This document shows, piece after piece, positions 56,530 through 64,000 of a stretch of DNA of 64,000 bases; positions within the stretch are counted from its first letter, which is position 1; the number at the start of each line of letters is the position of its first letter. The position numbers were made by a program, and so were the translations under genes. Origin of the DNA: Undibacterium sp. YM2. Lineage in GTDB: Bacteria; Pseudomonadota; Gammaproteobacteria; Burkholderiales; Burkholderiaceae_D. The notes below the pieces were generated by a model, which was not told the DNA's origin, did no database searches, and worked only from the letters and a program-made list of their open reading frames with translations. The stretch is taken from assembly GCF_009937975.1 (NCBI RefSeq), contig NZ_AP018441.1:1798001-1862000 (forward strand). The letters are read 5' to 3'.

Positions 56530-56826
56530 TTGATGATGAGTAAAAATACTGATTATTTATTCAGTATGAAAGAGCATATGCAGCCGAGTAATGACACAAA
56601 AGAAGGTGAAAAAGTAACTATTTATTGGGTTAGGTACGAAGTGCCAGGCAAAAAGAAAATGCGAAAATCTACCTGGCGCATGACGCCGGTGGATGCTGCT
56701 AGACATTTTGCTGGGGTGAAATATGAAATTGAGGAATTTGATAGCTATACTTTTACGCGCGGCACAATAAACGGGCGAGGAAATTTTACAGATAACTGGC
56801 CAACCGATACCAAGCAAGATTCATAA
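56530..56826 (+). CDS. Accessory phage gene near attR, 98 aa
   Basis: Reads MMMSKNTDYLFSMKEHMQPS (a start at 56536 is equally possible) then EKVTIYWVRYEVPGKKKMRK. A basic beta-rich core is followed by NGRGNFTDNWPTDTKQDS. AT-rich, alone between a divergent gene and attR. Function unknown. Confidence 0.55.
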   Translation: MMMSKNTDYLFSMKEHMQPSNDTKEGEKVTIYWVRYEVPGKKKMRKSTWRMTPVDAARHFAGVKYEIEEFDSYTFTRGTINGRGNFTDNWPTDTKQDS

Positions 56827-56857
56827 ATAAGGAATCGAACTCAAAATAATTTTTCAG

Positions 56858-56876
56858 TTACGCCATATTTACGCCA
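56858..56876 (+). repeat. Two phased integrase arm-type sites at the right end
   Basis: TTACGCCA at 56858 and 56869, 11 bp apart, about 40 bp before attR. They match the three at the left end. Confidence 0.65.
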
Positions 56877-56912
56877 TGACTATTTAAGCCATTGAATTAA
56901 AAGGTAAATATG

Positions 56913-56931
56913 TTCCTGTCGGCGGGACCAG
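56913..56931 (+). other. attR core (19 bp)
   Basis: A second copy of TTCCTGTCGGCGGGACCAG, the 3' end of tRNA-Arg, without the rest of the tRNA. It marks the right boundary of the prophage. Confidence 0.93.
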
Positions 56932-57157
56932 TTGTACTTCAGACACTTCACCATATTTCAACATAACTCAATAAAAATCAAAGAGTTATAAAGAAATTTC
57001 AGTTTTGCCAAAAATGCAAAATAAAGCTGTTTTCTATTAGCCTTGACTAAAAATCTACGTCACTGCCATCAAAAAAGCGGTAGCGGTTGGCATATCCGAC
57101 TTGCAATCCAGGGTGTGCAAAGATTTGGTGCTTCTCGTCCATCAAGCAGTTTGCTTG

Positions 57158-59356
57158 TCATGTCATTAGCCTGGCAACGTTATCAAGGATGCGTTGTAGC
57201 AAAATCTCATCGTATGGTAGCCATGGCATTGCTGCCAACTGTGCTTTTTCCTGGTTGACGGCAATCTCGATTGGTTCGCCGCCTTTCATCACCCTTGCTG
57301 TTGCAATATGAATGGCATACTCGCCAACATGGACATGCCGCTCATCAAGCGTGATCTTGCCTTCCTTGATTTGCCTGGCAAGCACCATAGCGAGTGTATT
57401 CTTTCTGTTGCTTGCCATAACACCGAGTGGCAAGTTGGAAAGATGGGCCAGGTGCCTCCATCTTGCAACTGTAGGGTGATATGCCGGTGGTGCAGATTGT
57501 GCAGATGGCGCGGCTTGCTCAGCATAGTGCAAGCCTAAATCGCCTGCTGTCACTGGTTTCTCGTTAGCTTCGTTGTCAGTTGCAAAGCTGGTGACACTGA
57601 CCAGCAAATCGACTGCGCGTGCGACTTCCGAGAAAATGACAATATCGAGATCGGCAATCGGCAGATCTTCCCAACGCTTTCCATTCTTGTGTGCGAAACG
57701 AAGTTTGCCCGACGTGCCGTAACCAGTCGCACCGGGATAGAGGTCTGCCGAGATGTCAAAATTTGCACGGACATCGCCAAACTGGCGGCTCAGCCCTTCA
57801 TACTTGCTGATAGACCATCCTTCCTTGCGTGCCAGACCGATTAGCGGCCTGATGGAAACGATATGTCCCTCAAACATGGAAGACTCGTTCGAGCTAAGCT
57901 CTTTGCTATCCGCGACATAGTGTTCGCGGAAAACTTGCCGCAATGGTTGCTTGATTTTGCGGGCAAGAAAGATGCTCTGCCACGCATGTCTTTCAGCGGT
58001 AATAGCAGCAAGAGGATGCCAGAGGCTGATGGTACTGGCATGATCAACGACATGAGCAGTACCATCTGCACTTGTCATGTAGGTGTCGGCATTCGAGGTG
58101 GTCACGGTGAAAGACAAATTCCTGCCATCTTGCCTTTGTTCCAGCCACACGACGCTGTTGGCAAACGCAGCGCCTGCAGGCGTGTCAACCAGATGCTTTC
58201 TCCATTCTTCAACACTCAGCGCCATTTTTAGCCAGTAACCTGACTCCATGCAACTGGCGAGCAGGGATAGGTGTTTTTTGCCGGGCTTTGCATCTGCCGT
58301 CATACGTAGTGCAACACTGGGTCTTTCTGCGAGAGCGCGTTCTGCCGGTTTTACATTACGGGAAAGCTTTTTCTTGATGCCAGCATGACGGACAAGGGCA
58401 AGTGCATCGCGCAACGCCCTGACACTTTCTGGTGTTGGCACGGCCTCAATTGAATGCCCAAGTGTAATGGCGACTGACTGAGATGGAACCGTCTTGGCAG
58501 TCGTAGGAGCAACACAAACTCCCTCCAGAAGTGGGCCAATAATCGGGCGTAACCACGGTTCATCTCTATAGGCGGCAACACGGGCTGCTCGACTGATGAC
58601 TTGTGCGTCATCCGTGCTGAAAGCAGCATCGGCCTTGTAAGCTATCTTCCCAGTTTGAATTTCATTGACGTGTTGCGCAGCAGATAGCAAGGTTTCGCGC
58701 GCAAACTCAATGTAAGCAGCTTCGTCAGCCAATACAATTGCGGGATTATCAATCGCAAGTTGGGAGCCTGATGGCATGAAATACCCGTTGATCGTACCTG
58801 CCAGGGCGAGCAGGCTATCTGAACTGAGTTCGGCCAAGACATCGAATTCGAGTAAGCGGTATGGCGAGTTTTTATAGCGCTCAGCCACTTCAGCCCTTAA
58901 TTCAGGCAATCCATGGCCACCTGCAAAATGGCTGATTGCATACGCCTTGTATTCCCTGCTTTCGGGATAACCGGAAGGTTTTGTTTCCAGAATCCTGATC
59001 AACTCTTGTTGCAGGGGAGCCGCAGGTTTTTCTGCGAGATAAGATAAATCTCTGAGGGCCTGCTCCCATTGCCCCGCTTTGATGTGACGAAAAACTTCCA
59101 GGGCACTAAATTCATCAAGGACAGGAACCAGTTCAGCTTCTTCTATCTGCTTGCACAAGGAGTGTGCAAATTGCGCACGGGGGTCCTTGAATTCAAGAGT
59201 TTGAGCACGGCGCATAGCTGGCCAGATGGAGCCTAACTGCCTGGCATCCAGCAAGGACAGATCAAACGGGGCACCGGTGAAGCGGGGATGATCCGGTAGC
59301 TCGCTGAGGCGACTCAGTAAATGTTGGACAGTGTTTTCTTGTATCTGATCATGCAT
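57158..59356 (-). CDS. DUF4132-domain protein, 732 aa
   Basis: A large cytoplasmic protein. IKQPLRQVFREHYVADSKEL resembles the conserved QPFKQxxRExY motif of DUF4132, and the C terminus (YDEILLQRILDNVARLMT) fits the family ending. The N-terminal half is helical, with repeat-like segments (LSYLAEKPAAPLQQELIRIL). DUF4132 proteins are often linked to WGR/MolR-type proteins; function is unclear. It is the first host gene right of the prophage and converges towards attR. Confidence 0.7.
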   Translation of the reverse strand: MHDQIQENTVQHLLSRLSELPDHPRFTGAPFDLSLLDARQLGSIWPAMRRAQTLEFKDPRAQFAHSLCKQIEEAELVPVLDEFSALEVFRHIKAGQWEQALRDLSYLAEKPAAPLQQELIRILETKPSGYPESREYKAYAISHFAGGHGLPELRAEVAERYKNSPYRLLEFDVLAELSSDSLLALAGTINGYFMPSGSQLAIDNPAIVLADEAAYIEFARETLLSAAQHVNEIQTGKIAYKADAAFSTDDAQVISRAARVAAYRDEPWLRPIIGPLLEGVCVAPTTAKTVPSQSVAITLGHSIEAVPTPESVRALRDALALVRHAGIKKKLSRNVKPAERALAERPSVALRMTADAKPGKKHLSLLASCMESGYWLKMALSVEEWRKHLVDTPAGAAFANSVVWLEQRQDGRNLSFTVTTSNADTYMTSADGTAHVVDHASTISLWHPLAAITAERHAWQSIFLARKIKQPLRQVFREHYVADSKELSSNESSMFEGHIVSIRPLIGLARKEGWSISKYEGLSRQFGDVRANFDISADLYPGATGYGTSGKLRFAHKNGKRWEDLPIADLDIVIFSEVARAVDLLVSVTSFATDNEANEKPVTAGDLGLHYAEQAAPSAQSAPPAYHPTVARWRHLAHLSNLPLGVMASNRKNTLAMVLARQIKEGKITLDERHVHVGEYAIHIATARVMKGGEPIEIAVNQEKAQLAAMPWLPYDEILLQRILDNVARLMT

Positions 59357-59590
59357 GTGTGCATTGCTTCTTGATATGGTGAGCTTGCCGTTTATATCAC
59401 AAATTTTATGGGCTTAGCCCGGTATGTTGCCGCGAATGACAGACATGTACTGATTCAAACATGCGCTGACTAAAAAGACGTTAAGCGAGCCTGACCTTCA
59501 TTTCCCATTTATTCGTGTGCTAAATCCAAGTCATCCACAGACCGAAGGGGTTCCCGGCAATCTTCGATAGTACTGGGGAAAGTCACAAGA

Positions 59591-59964
59591 TCAGATCTCA
59601 GGCTCGTGGTAAACCGCTTCAATGTTGTGACCGTCAGGACCAATCACAAATGCCGCATAATATCTACCCTGATATTGTGAACGCAGACCGGGAGGGCCAT
59701 TGTCTTTACCACCGGCCTCAAGTGCTGCACGGTAAAAATCTTCGACCTGTTGCCTGCTTTCTGCCTTAAAGGCAAGGTGAAGATGGGCAGGTTTTTCATC
59801 GGTTTGATACAGGCACAATGACACTTCATCATTTGCACAAAGCTCGACTCCATAGCTTGGTATCCCTCGGCTATTACTTTTACGCCTAAGGGTTCTAATG
59901 CCTTAAGGAAGAAGGTTTTGCTCGCAGTGAAGTCGCTGACTCCGAATTTGACGTGATCAAACAT
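59591..59964 (-). pseudogene. Glyoxalase/VOC-family gene with a one-base frameshift
   Basis: The first 34 codons (MFDHVKFGVSDFTASKTFFL, EPLGVKVIAEG) and the later part (SLCLYQTDEKPAHLHLAFKA, FVIGPDGHNIEAVYHEPEI) are one VOC-family protein in two frames. After GCCGAGGG the sequence ATACCAAGCTATGGAGTCGA continues in another frame as IPSYGVEL; one missing base would restore about 125 residues. It is either a real frameshift mutation or a sequencing error. Confidence 0.75.
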
Positions 59965-60325
59965 GGCTTATCCTGGGATGATTGCTTGTGCAAAAGCAAT
60001 TAGTTTTGAAATGCGGATTCAAAACTTAGCAGAAAATTTCCAATCAGGCAATTGTCATGATCTTTGATCATGCATTCACGTATTTGTTCTGTCTTTAATC
60101 CAGAAAATTGCCCATGTGCAAAGTAATGCTTGTTTATTTCAGTCGAGGGTACTGTTTTCTGACTTTAAGAAGTGATTTTAATTTGCGCAAAAACTGCTTT
60201 AAATAATAAGATGCCGAAAAGTAAATCCTTTTTGCTTGTATGCGGGCTTGGTTTTCACCAGGGATTGCTCTGGACAGGTTTGATACATGAATCGAAGTAA
60301 CTCTTACAATGAAGATGATAGGTAT
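59965..60325. other. Intergenic region with a dyad
   Basis: About 360 bp without a convincing gene. It contains CATGATC-TTT-GATCATG (60056-60072), a perfect 7-bp dyad that could bind a regulator, and AT-rich stretches at 60160-60230 likely to hold the promoter of the next gene. Confidence 0.5.
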
Positions 60326-61021
60326 ATGAAATTGAATTCCCGGATAATTTTATTATTCTTGGCACTATGTAGTACTTTCTTTTCAGCTCATGTTTCTGCA
60401 ATGAGCATGGTGCGCTCATATGAAACCCTGATCCTGTTTGGTGGTGTTGAACCAGATGATGCAGAGCGCTTTCGCAAACATCTTGAAAAAGGTGTGGTCA
60501 AGCAAGTTGTTTTGAGTGAGAGCCCGGGTGGCGATTTGAGAGCGGGTTATGCCATCGCTGAACTTATTGCTGCCAACAAAATCAATACGGCAGTTCAGGG
60601 AAATTGTTTTTCTTCATGTGCCATTATTTTCATGGCCGGTGTGAAAAGACAAATGCTGGCAGGCAAGGCTCTCTCTCGCACGCGCCTGGGCTTCCACGGT
60701 CCGCATAAAAAACAGACACATGAGGTCGCTGTGGCGGCGATTCCCCATTTGCGTGAATGGTTGCTGGCAGCAACGCAAGGTAAATTCCCCGAAGAGATAT
60801 TGAATCGTGCGATGTATATAGATCGTGCCGGTGACATGATGCTGTTTTACTACCCTGGACAAAGCCGTTTTGGCGACATCCGTTTTTGCACTGAGGGTTC
60901 TATTCGTTGTGAAGGTGTAGAAGGCTATGACATTGTCAGCGTGGGCATCCTGACGACGGCTGAATTGCTGGATTCTGACAGTCTTGCTCCCGCTGCTTCA
61001 GGCAATAAGGCAAGTCAATAA
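60326..61021 (+). CDS. Secreted ClpP/crotonase-fold protein
   Basis: A 231-aa protein from MKLNSRIILLFLALCSTFFS, a signal peptide ending near HVSAMS. VVLSESPGGDLRAGYAIAEL and VQGNCFSSCAIIFMAGVKRQ match the ClpP-like fold of periplasmic proteins, where the second motif often holds the serine (here SSCA). It may be a periplasmic serine protease or a catalytically altered relative. I prefer 60326 over 60287 because the signal peptide starts there. Confidence 0.75.
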   Translation: MKLNSRIILLFLALCSTFFSAHVSAMSMVRSYETLILFGGVEPDDAERFRKHLEKGVVKQVVLSESPGGDLRAGYAIAELIAANKINTAVQGNCFSSCAIIFMAGVKRQMLAGKALSRTRLGFHGPHKKQTHEVAVAAIPHLREWLLAATQGKFPEEILNRAMYIDRAGDMMLFYYPGQSRFGDIRFCTEGSIRCEGVEGYDIVSVGILTTAELLDSDSLAPAASGNKASQ

Positions 61022-61072
61022 GCTGTAGCCTCATGAAAAAATGCTTTGCTCTCTACTGCTGACCTGCTCCTG

Positions 61073-61120
61073 AATCTGCTTTTAAATCTGCTTGTGAATG
61101 TGCTTATAAATCTGCTTTTA
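61073..61120 (+). repeat. Four 12-bp tandem repeats
   Basis: AATCTGCTTTTA, AATCTGCTTGTG, AATGTGCTTATA, AATCTGCTTTTA, just upstream of the ribosome site of the STM3941-like gene. Slippage could change promoter or leader spacing. Confidence 0.7.
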
Positions 61121-61134
61121 AATAAGGTGCACTG

Positions 61135-61692
61135 ATGAACCATGATTTGAATGTCGAAGACGAAAAGCGTATAGCTTTAAGCAAAAGCAAATTACGCCTG
61201 TTGTTTGTCGGCGCGGTCCTGTTTGTCGCAATGGGCATCTGGATGGTGCAATTGGATGTTGCTGACATCGAAGCGCATAGCCGGTATAACAATCCTGTCA
61301 TGATGCATGGCATAGGTGTAGTGGCTATCCTGTTTTTTGGGCTTTGTGCTGTTTTTGGTGCCAGAAAGTTGCTGGATAACAGACCGGGCTTGATATTAAA
61401 TTCAACCGGCTTACTCGATAACAGCAGTGCGGTAGCAGCGGGTTTTGTGCCCTGGTCTGAAGTTGTTGGATTCAGTATTTTTGAAGTGCAAAACCAGAAA
61501 ACCCTGGTCGTCAGGGTGCGCGAGCCCGGGCGCTACATCGCGGCTGGTGGCATGTTCAAGCGAATTCTGAACCGCATGAATTACAAGCTCTGCGGTAGCC
61601 CGGTCGTTATTTCAGCCAATTCACTGAAGTTGGGTTTTGATGAGTTGCTGAAAATTAGCCAGACCTACCTCCATAGGTATGGCGATAAATGA
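61135..61692 (+). CDS. STM3941-family membrane protein
   Basis: A 185-aa protein with two membrane helices (LLFVGAVLFVAMGIWMVQLD; GIGVVAILFFGLCAVFGARK) and a cytoplasmic PH-like domain (GFVPWSEVVGFSIFEVQNQK; GSPVVISANSLKLGFDELLK), the layout of the STM3941 family. Function unknown. AAGG precedes the ATG at 61135. Confidence 0.78.
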   Translation: MNHDLNVEDEKRIALSKSKLRLLFVGAVLFVAMGIWMVQLDVADIEAHSRYNNPVMMHGIGVVAILFFGLCAVFGARKLLDNRPGLILNSTGLLDNSSAVAAGFVPWSEVVGFSIFEVQNQKTLVVRVREPGRYIAAGGMFKRILNRMNYKLCGSPVVISANSLKLGFDELLKISQTYLHRYGDK

Positions 61693-61766
61693 TCAAGCTA
61701 CGCGTTGTAGCCCAAGATTGCGCAGAGTGAGCAGGGTAGAGTGAATAATGAACGTCAACGCACTAA

Positions 61767-62471
61767 TCAACGCACCACCCCGATAATTGGCCCCAAATCT
61801 ACAGTCACATCATTCCTGTTCAGTTCTACTGAATAAATGCCAGAGATACTGCCATCCAGATACAGGGCATCCTGGCAGTGGAGCGTGTCGCGAAAAAATA
61901 TCGCCATCTCATAAAAATTGACAGGCTGTTCGCTGATCACAAATATTGCTTTGCTGCCGATGACACCAACACCGTTACGCTTCAGACGTGAATTTGAATC
62001 AGGTTTGAATGCGGGATGTATGACGCCGTTTCTTAGCAGTAGCGGGCCAGACTGGGTCGCCAGTAAAACATCCTTGGCCAGTGCCGGATATTCTGAAGAT
62101 TCAACAACCTGTGGGCCTGATTTGCTGAGCAGGAAAACGCCATTCGGTTTCAGGAAAAAATTTCCCCAGTTACTGCTCAAATTCAATGCATAGACTTGTT
62201 CACCATTCTGTACAAACAGACCTACAGGTGAGTAGTCTGCATGGTACATACCAGCATTCATCGCGAACAGCAGTTGCTTGTTGCGTGCTGCCAGTGAATT
62301 CTTGAGTTGCTCAAAGCGCCTGTATCCCTTGCCAGCTTCATCACGCAAGAATAACTGCAACTCTTCATGTTCCGTATCTACAGTGATGACGGTGAAGCGT
62401 GGGTCAGCCGCCTGACACAGCAAACTGACCAGCAGAAGTAAAATCGCCAGCAATGTATTACGTATAAACAT
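61767..62471 (-). CDS. Phosphodiester glycosidase-family secreted protein
   Basis: A 234-aa protein with a signal peptide (NTLLAILLLLVSLLCQA). LLFAMNAGMYHADYSPVGLF, FFLKPNGVFLL, ATQSGPLLLRNG and ALYLDGSISGIYSVEL are the conserved blocks of the NAGPA/phosphodiester glycosidase domain. By family it may cleave exopolysaccharide-type phosphodiesters in the periplasm. Confidence 0.88.
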   Translation of the reverse strand: MFIRNTLLAILLLLVSLLCQAADPRFTVITVDTEHEELQLFLRDEAGKGYRRFEQLKNSLAARNKQLLFAMNAGMYHADYSPVGLFVQNGEQVYALNLSSNWGNFFLKPNGVFLLSKSGPQVVESSEYPALAKDVLLATQSGPLLLRNGVIHPAFKPDSNSRLKRNGVGVIGSKAIFVISEQPVNFYEMAIFFRDTLHCQDALYLDGSISGIYSVELNRNDVTVDLGPIIGVVR

Positions 62472-62501
62472 GCAGAATAAAAGCGTTTGAAGCGAATTGT
62501 T

Positions 62502-63149
62502 TTATCTTGGAAAATGCGCCAGTACTTTGTAAGTAATCCCCGTGTTATTTGCCTTTACCACCTCCAGACGGGCTCCTTTTATTCCTATGACCTGACTTTC
62601 TGCCAGATCGAATTTAAATTCTTGTGTAAAGGCCGGACGGATAAAGGCACCGTTTACAGTTTCGTTAAACTCTTTATAGAATATGGAAATTGTGTTGCCA
62701 CTCTTTCCTGCATACTCAATGACTCTTTGCAGATTGTTTGGTTTTTGAATGATGATTTCAATCTCATCGTAGGGTAGGCCTTTTTCTTTAAATTCTGCGG
62801 CTGAATAACAAGCCAGTCTTTGAATTCCATTGTTAAGCGGATCGCGTAGCGTGATCAAGCCGCAATAGTTGGGACCATTGCCCGCCAATTGGTAAACGCC
62901 CTGAAAATCAGCGGGGAAAATCCCCATGCTTGATCTTGTTACTTGATCTACCTTGATGCCTTTGACTACTGTGGCATCCATTTGGGTGAGTAGTTTCGTG
63001 CCAATCTCTGCAGTCTCTGTTGTTCCTATTGCGGGATAGTCAGTTTGCCTGATCGGTAACGGTGCCCTGGGTACGGGCGTTGCGCAGGCAGTAATGAGAA
63101 TGGTTAACAGCGAGATACCGAAGGTTCGCAAATTCAGGGTCATAGCCAT
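62502..63149 (-). CDS. Lipoprotein, 215 aa
   Basis: Starts MAMTLNLRTFGISLLTILIT and then ACAT, a lipobox with Cys19-20; the longer reading to 63194 would place a second hydrophobic stretch before it. The mature part is beta-rich (GIFPADFQGVYQLAGNGPNY, RPAFTQEFKFDLAESQVIGI). No family recognised. It lies 30 bp upstream of the glycosidase gene in the same direction. Confidence 0.7.
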   Translation of the reverse strand: MAMTLNLRTFGISLLTILITACATPVPRAPLPIRQTDYPAIGTTETAEIGTKLLTQMDATVVKGIKVDQVTRSSMGIFPADFQGVYQLAGNGPNYCGLITLRDPLNNGIQRLACYSAAEFKEKGLPYDEIEIIIQKPNNLQRVIEYAGKSGNTISIFYKEFNETVNGAFIRPAFTQEFKFDLAESQVIGIKGARLEVVKANNTGITYKVLAHFPR

Positions 63150-63262
63150 GGATAAAATTAATGTTGTGAATAAAAATGTTATTGAATATAACAAAAATTT
63201 TAAACAACATGCACTTAAGTGTATTAATTTTTGAAATTTTACTCAAAGCGGTGTTATGACTG

Positions 63263-63979
63263 TTATCTGTATCGTTTTTCAATGGCAGCGCTGGTGCCAT
63301 CCTTATCCATCTCCTTCAGGATATGGTTCCATTTATCAATTTTTGCTTGTGACATCGTGGTATTGCAAGCCAGGTACATCTCGGTTTGATTAAAGGTGAA
63401 CAACTGGACTACCATCTTGGTCAGGCCTTGTTGCTTGAGTATTTCCCAGCCCAGCAATTCTCCGCTGGCCCAGAAGTCAAAGCGCCCTGCCAGCATCTTG
63501 CGCGGGTTGTCGGCGTCCGTGCTGGCCAGTTCGGTATTGAAACCCTTGAGCGAAAAATACTCTGCAATGGCATCATTGCGGTAAGAGCCTATGGTGTATA
63601 TGCGCAAGTCTTCCAGGGTTTTGGGGTGTCGGGTATCGTCGACCCTGGCGAAGATGACCCAGTTGTTTTTGACCAGCGGGCCGACCCATTTGTAGAGTTG
63701 CTCGCGGCCTGGCGTGCGTGAGGTGGAAAAGACGCAGGTGTCAGGATTGTTTTGCGCCATTTGTATCGATCTTGCCCAAGGGTAAGCCGTGATACTGTAT
63801 TTTTCACCGGCGCGGCGCATGAGTTCCTGCACCTTCTCCGTCGATAGTCCGGTCACTTCACCTGTCTTGGGGTTGACAATATTGAAAGGAGGATAGTCTT
63901 CGGTGACCAGTATCTCTGACCTGCAAGATAATGGCAGCGAAATAAGCAGGATGAGAATACAAAAGCGCAGGACAGCCAT
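63263..63979 (-). CDS. Periplasmic solute-binding-like protein (PBPb/SBP_bac_3)
   Basis: A 238-aa protein with a signal peptide (LRFCILILLISLPLSCRS). ILVTEDYPPFNIVNPKTGEV, GLSTEKVQELMRRAGEKYSI, CVFSTSRTPGREQLYKWVGP and TIGSYRNDAIAEYFSLKGFN are the lobes of an amino-acid-type binding protein. No permease gene is nearby, so it may be an orphan sensor or transporter component. Confidence 0.88.
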   Translation of the reverse strand: MAVLRFCILILLISLPLSCRSEILVTEDYPPFNIVNPKTGEVTGLSTEKVQELMRRAGEKYSITAYPWARSIQMAQNNPDTCVFSTSRTPGREQLYKWVGPLVKNNWVIFARVDDTRHPKTLEDLRIYTIGSYRNDAIAEYFSLKGFNTELASTDADNPRKMLAGRFDFWASGELLGWEILKQQGLTKMVVQLFTFNQTEMYLACNTTMSQAKIDKWNHILKEMDKDGTSAAIEKRYR

Positions 63980-64000
63980 ATTTCCCCCTACGATGCCTGC

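Larger units (their letters stand above)
14867..56931. mobile_element. Complete HK97-like siphophage prophage carrying a diversity-generating retroelement
   Basis: The element is bounded by the 19-bp repeat TTCCTGTCGGCGGGACCAG, the 3' end of the tRNA-Arg gene. It has integrase, S24-type repressor and Cro-like gene, replication genes, Q-like regulator, HNH, P27-type TerS, TerL, HK97-like head and tail genes, lysis genes and accessory cargo in standard order, with no obvious decay apart from a possibly split primase-helicase. The size of about 42 kb is normal for a siphophage. Whether it can be induced is unknown. Confidence 0.93.

Overview
The window looks like a chromosomal segment of a betaproteobacterium of the Burkholderiales, most likely Oxalobacteraceae and perhaps Undibacterium-like. 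That is an inference from moderate GC, from protein style (FlaG, DUF4124, STM3941-type, Uup) and from the phage gene families; no 16S or other marker gene is present. A complete prophage of about 42 kb sits in a tRNA-Arg(CCU) gene. Its ends are marked by a 19-bp repeat of the tRNA 3' end at 14867-14885 and 56913-56931.

Left host flank (1-14866): a quinone-oxidoreductase-like gene cut by the window edge and a divergent LysR regulator; flaG with a metallopeptidase-like gene; a compact cluster of a group II PLP decarboxylase, a TPR/ATP-grasp ligase and a second PLP fold-type-I enzyme, followed by an isochorismatase-family hydrolase, which may make a small molecule; two SDR genes; a thioesterase-like gene; a secreted protein gene interrupted by one in-frame stop; and uup. 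Right host flank (56932-64000): a DUF4132 protein, a frameshifted glyoxalase/VOC gene, a ClpP-like secreted protein, an STM3941-type membrane protein, a phosphodiester glycosidase, a lipoprotein and a periplasmic solute-binding-like protein.

Prophage layout: a tyrosine integrase lies next to attL. A long leftward early operon (about 26.7 to 16.1 kb) is knitted together by ATGA stop/start overlaps. An S24-type repressor and a Cro-like gene (27.2-28.2 kb) sit between two sets of TTTAG-N4-CTAAA operators. The rightward early region carries primase and helicase, an iteron-rich concentric inverted repeat that looks like a replication origin, and a Q-like gene followed by a strong promoter and two terminators. 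The late region is HK97-like: HNH, TerS (P27), TerL, portal, protease, capsid, connectors, tail tube, a G/GT frameshift chaperone, a 1813-aa tape measure, tail tip and fibre proteins, then lysis genes with Rz/Rz1. AT-rich accessory genes lie next to attR.

The most interesting system is a diversity-generating retroelement (DGR) embedded in the leftward early operon. It has a DGR-type reverse transcriptase, an Avd-like accessory protein, one adenine-rich template repeat (TR, 20021-20126) and three separate target genes whose 3' ends are variable repeats (VR1 20732-20836, VR2 21170-21275, VR3 25236-25341). I count 36 TR/VR substitutions, 35 of them at template adenines, which is the hallmark of DGR mutagenic retrohoming. 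After each VR there is a conserved two-hairpin module, one part built on GCGAAGC; the TR lacks it. The targets are DUF1566/Lcl-like C-type-lectin-fold proteins without visible secretion signals. They are placed under predicted repressor control in the early operon rather than among the tail genes, so the biological purpose of this diversification is open.
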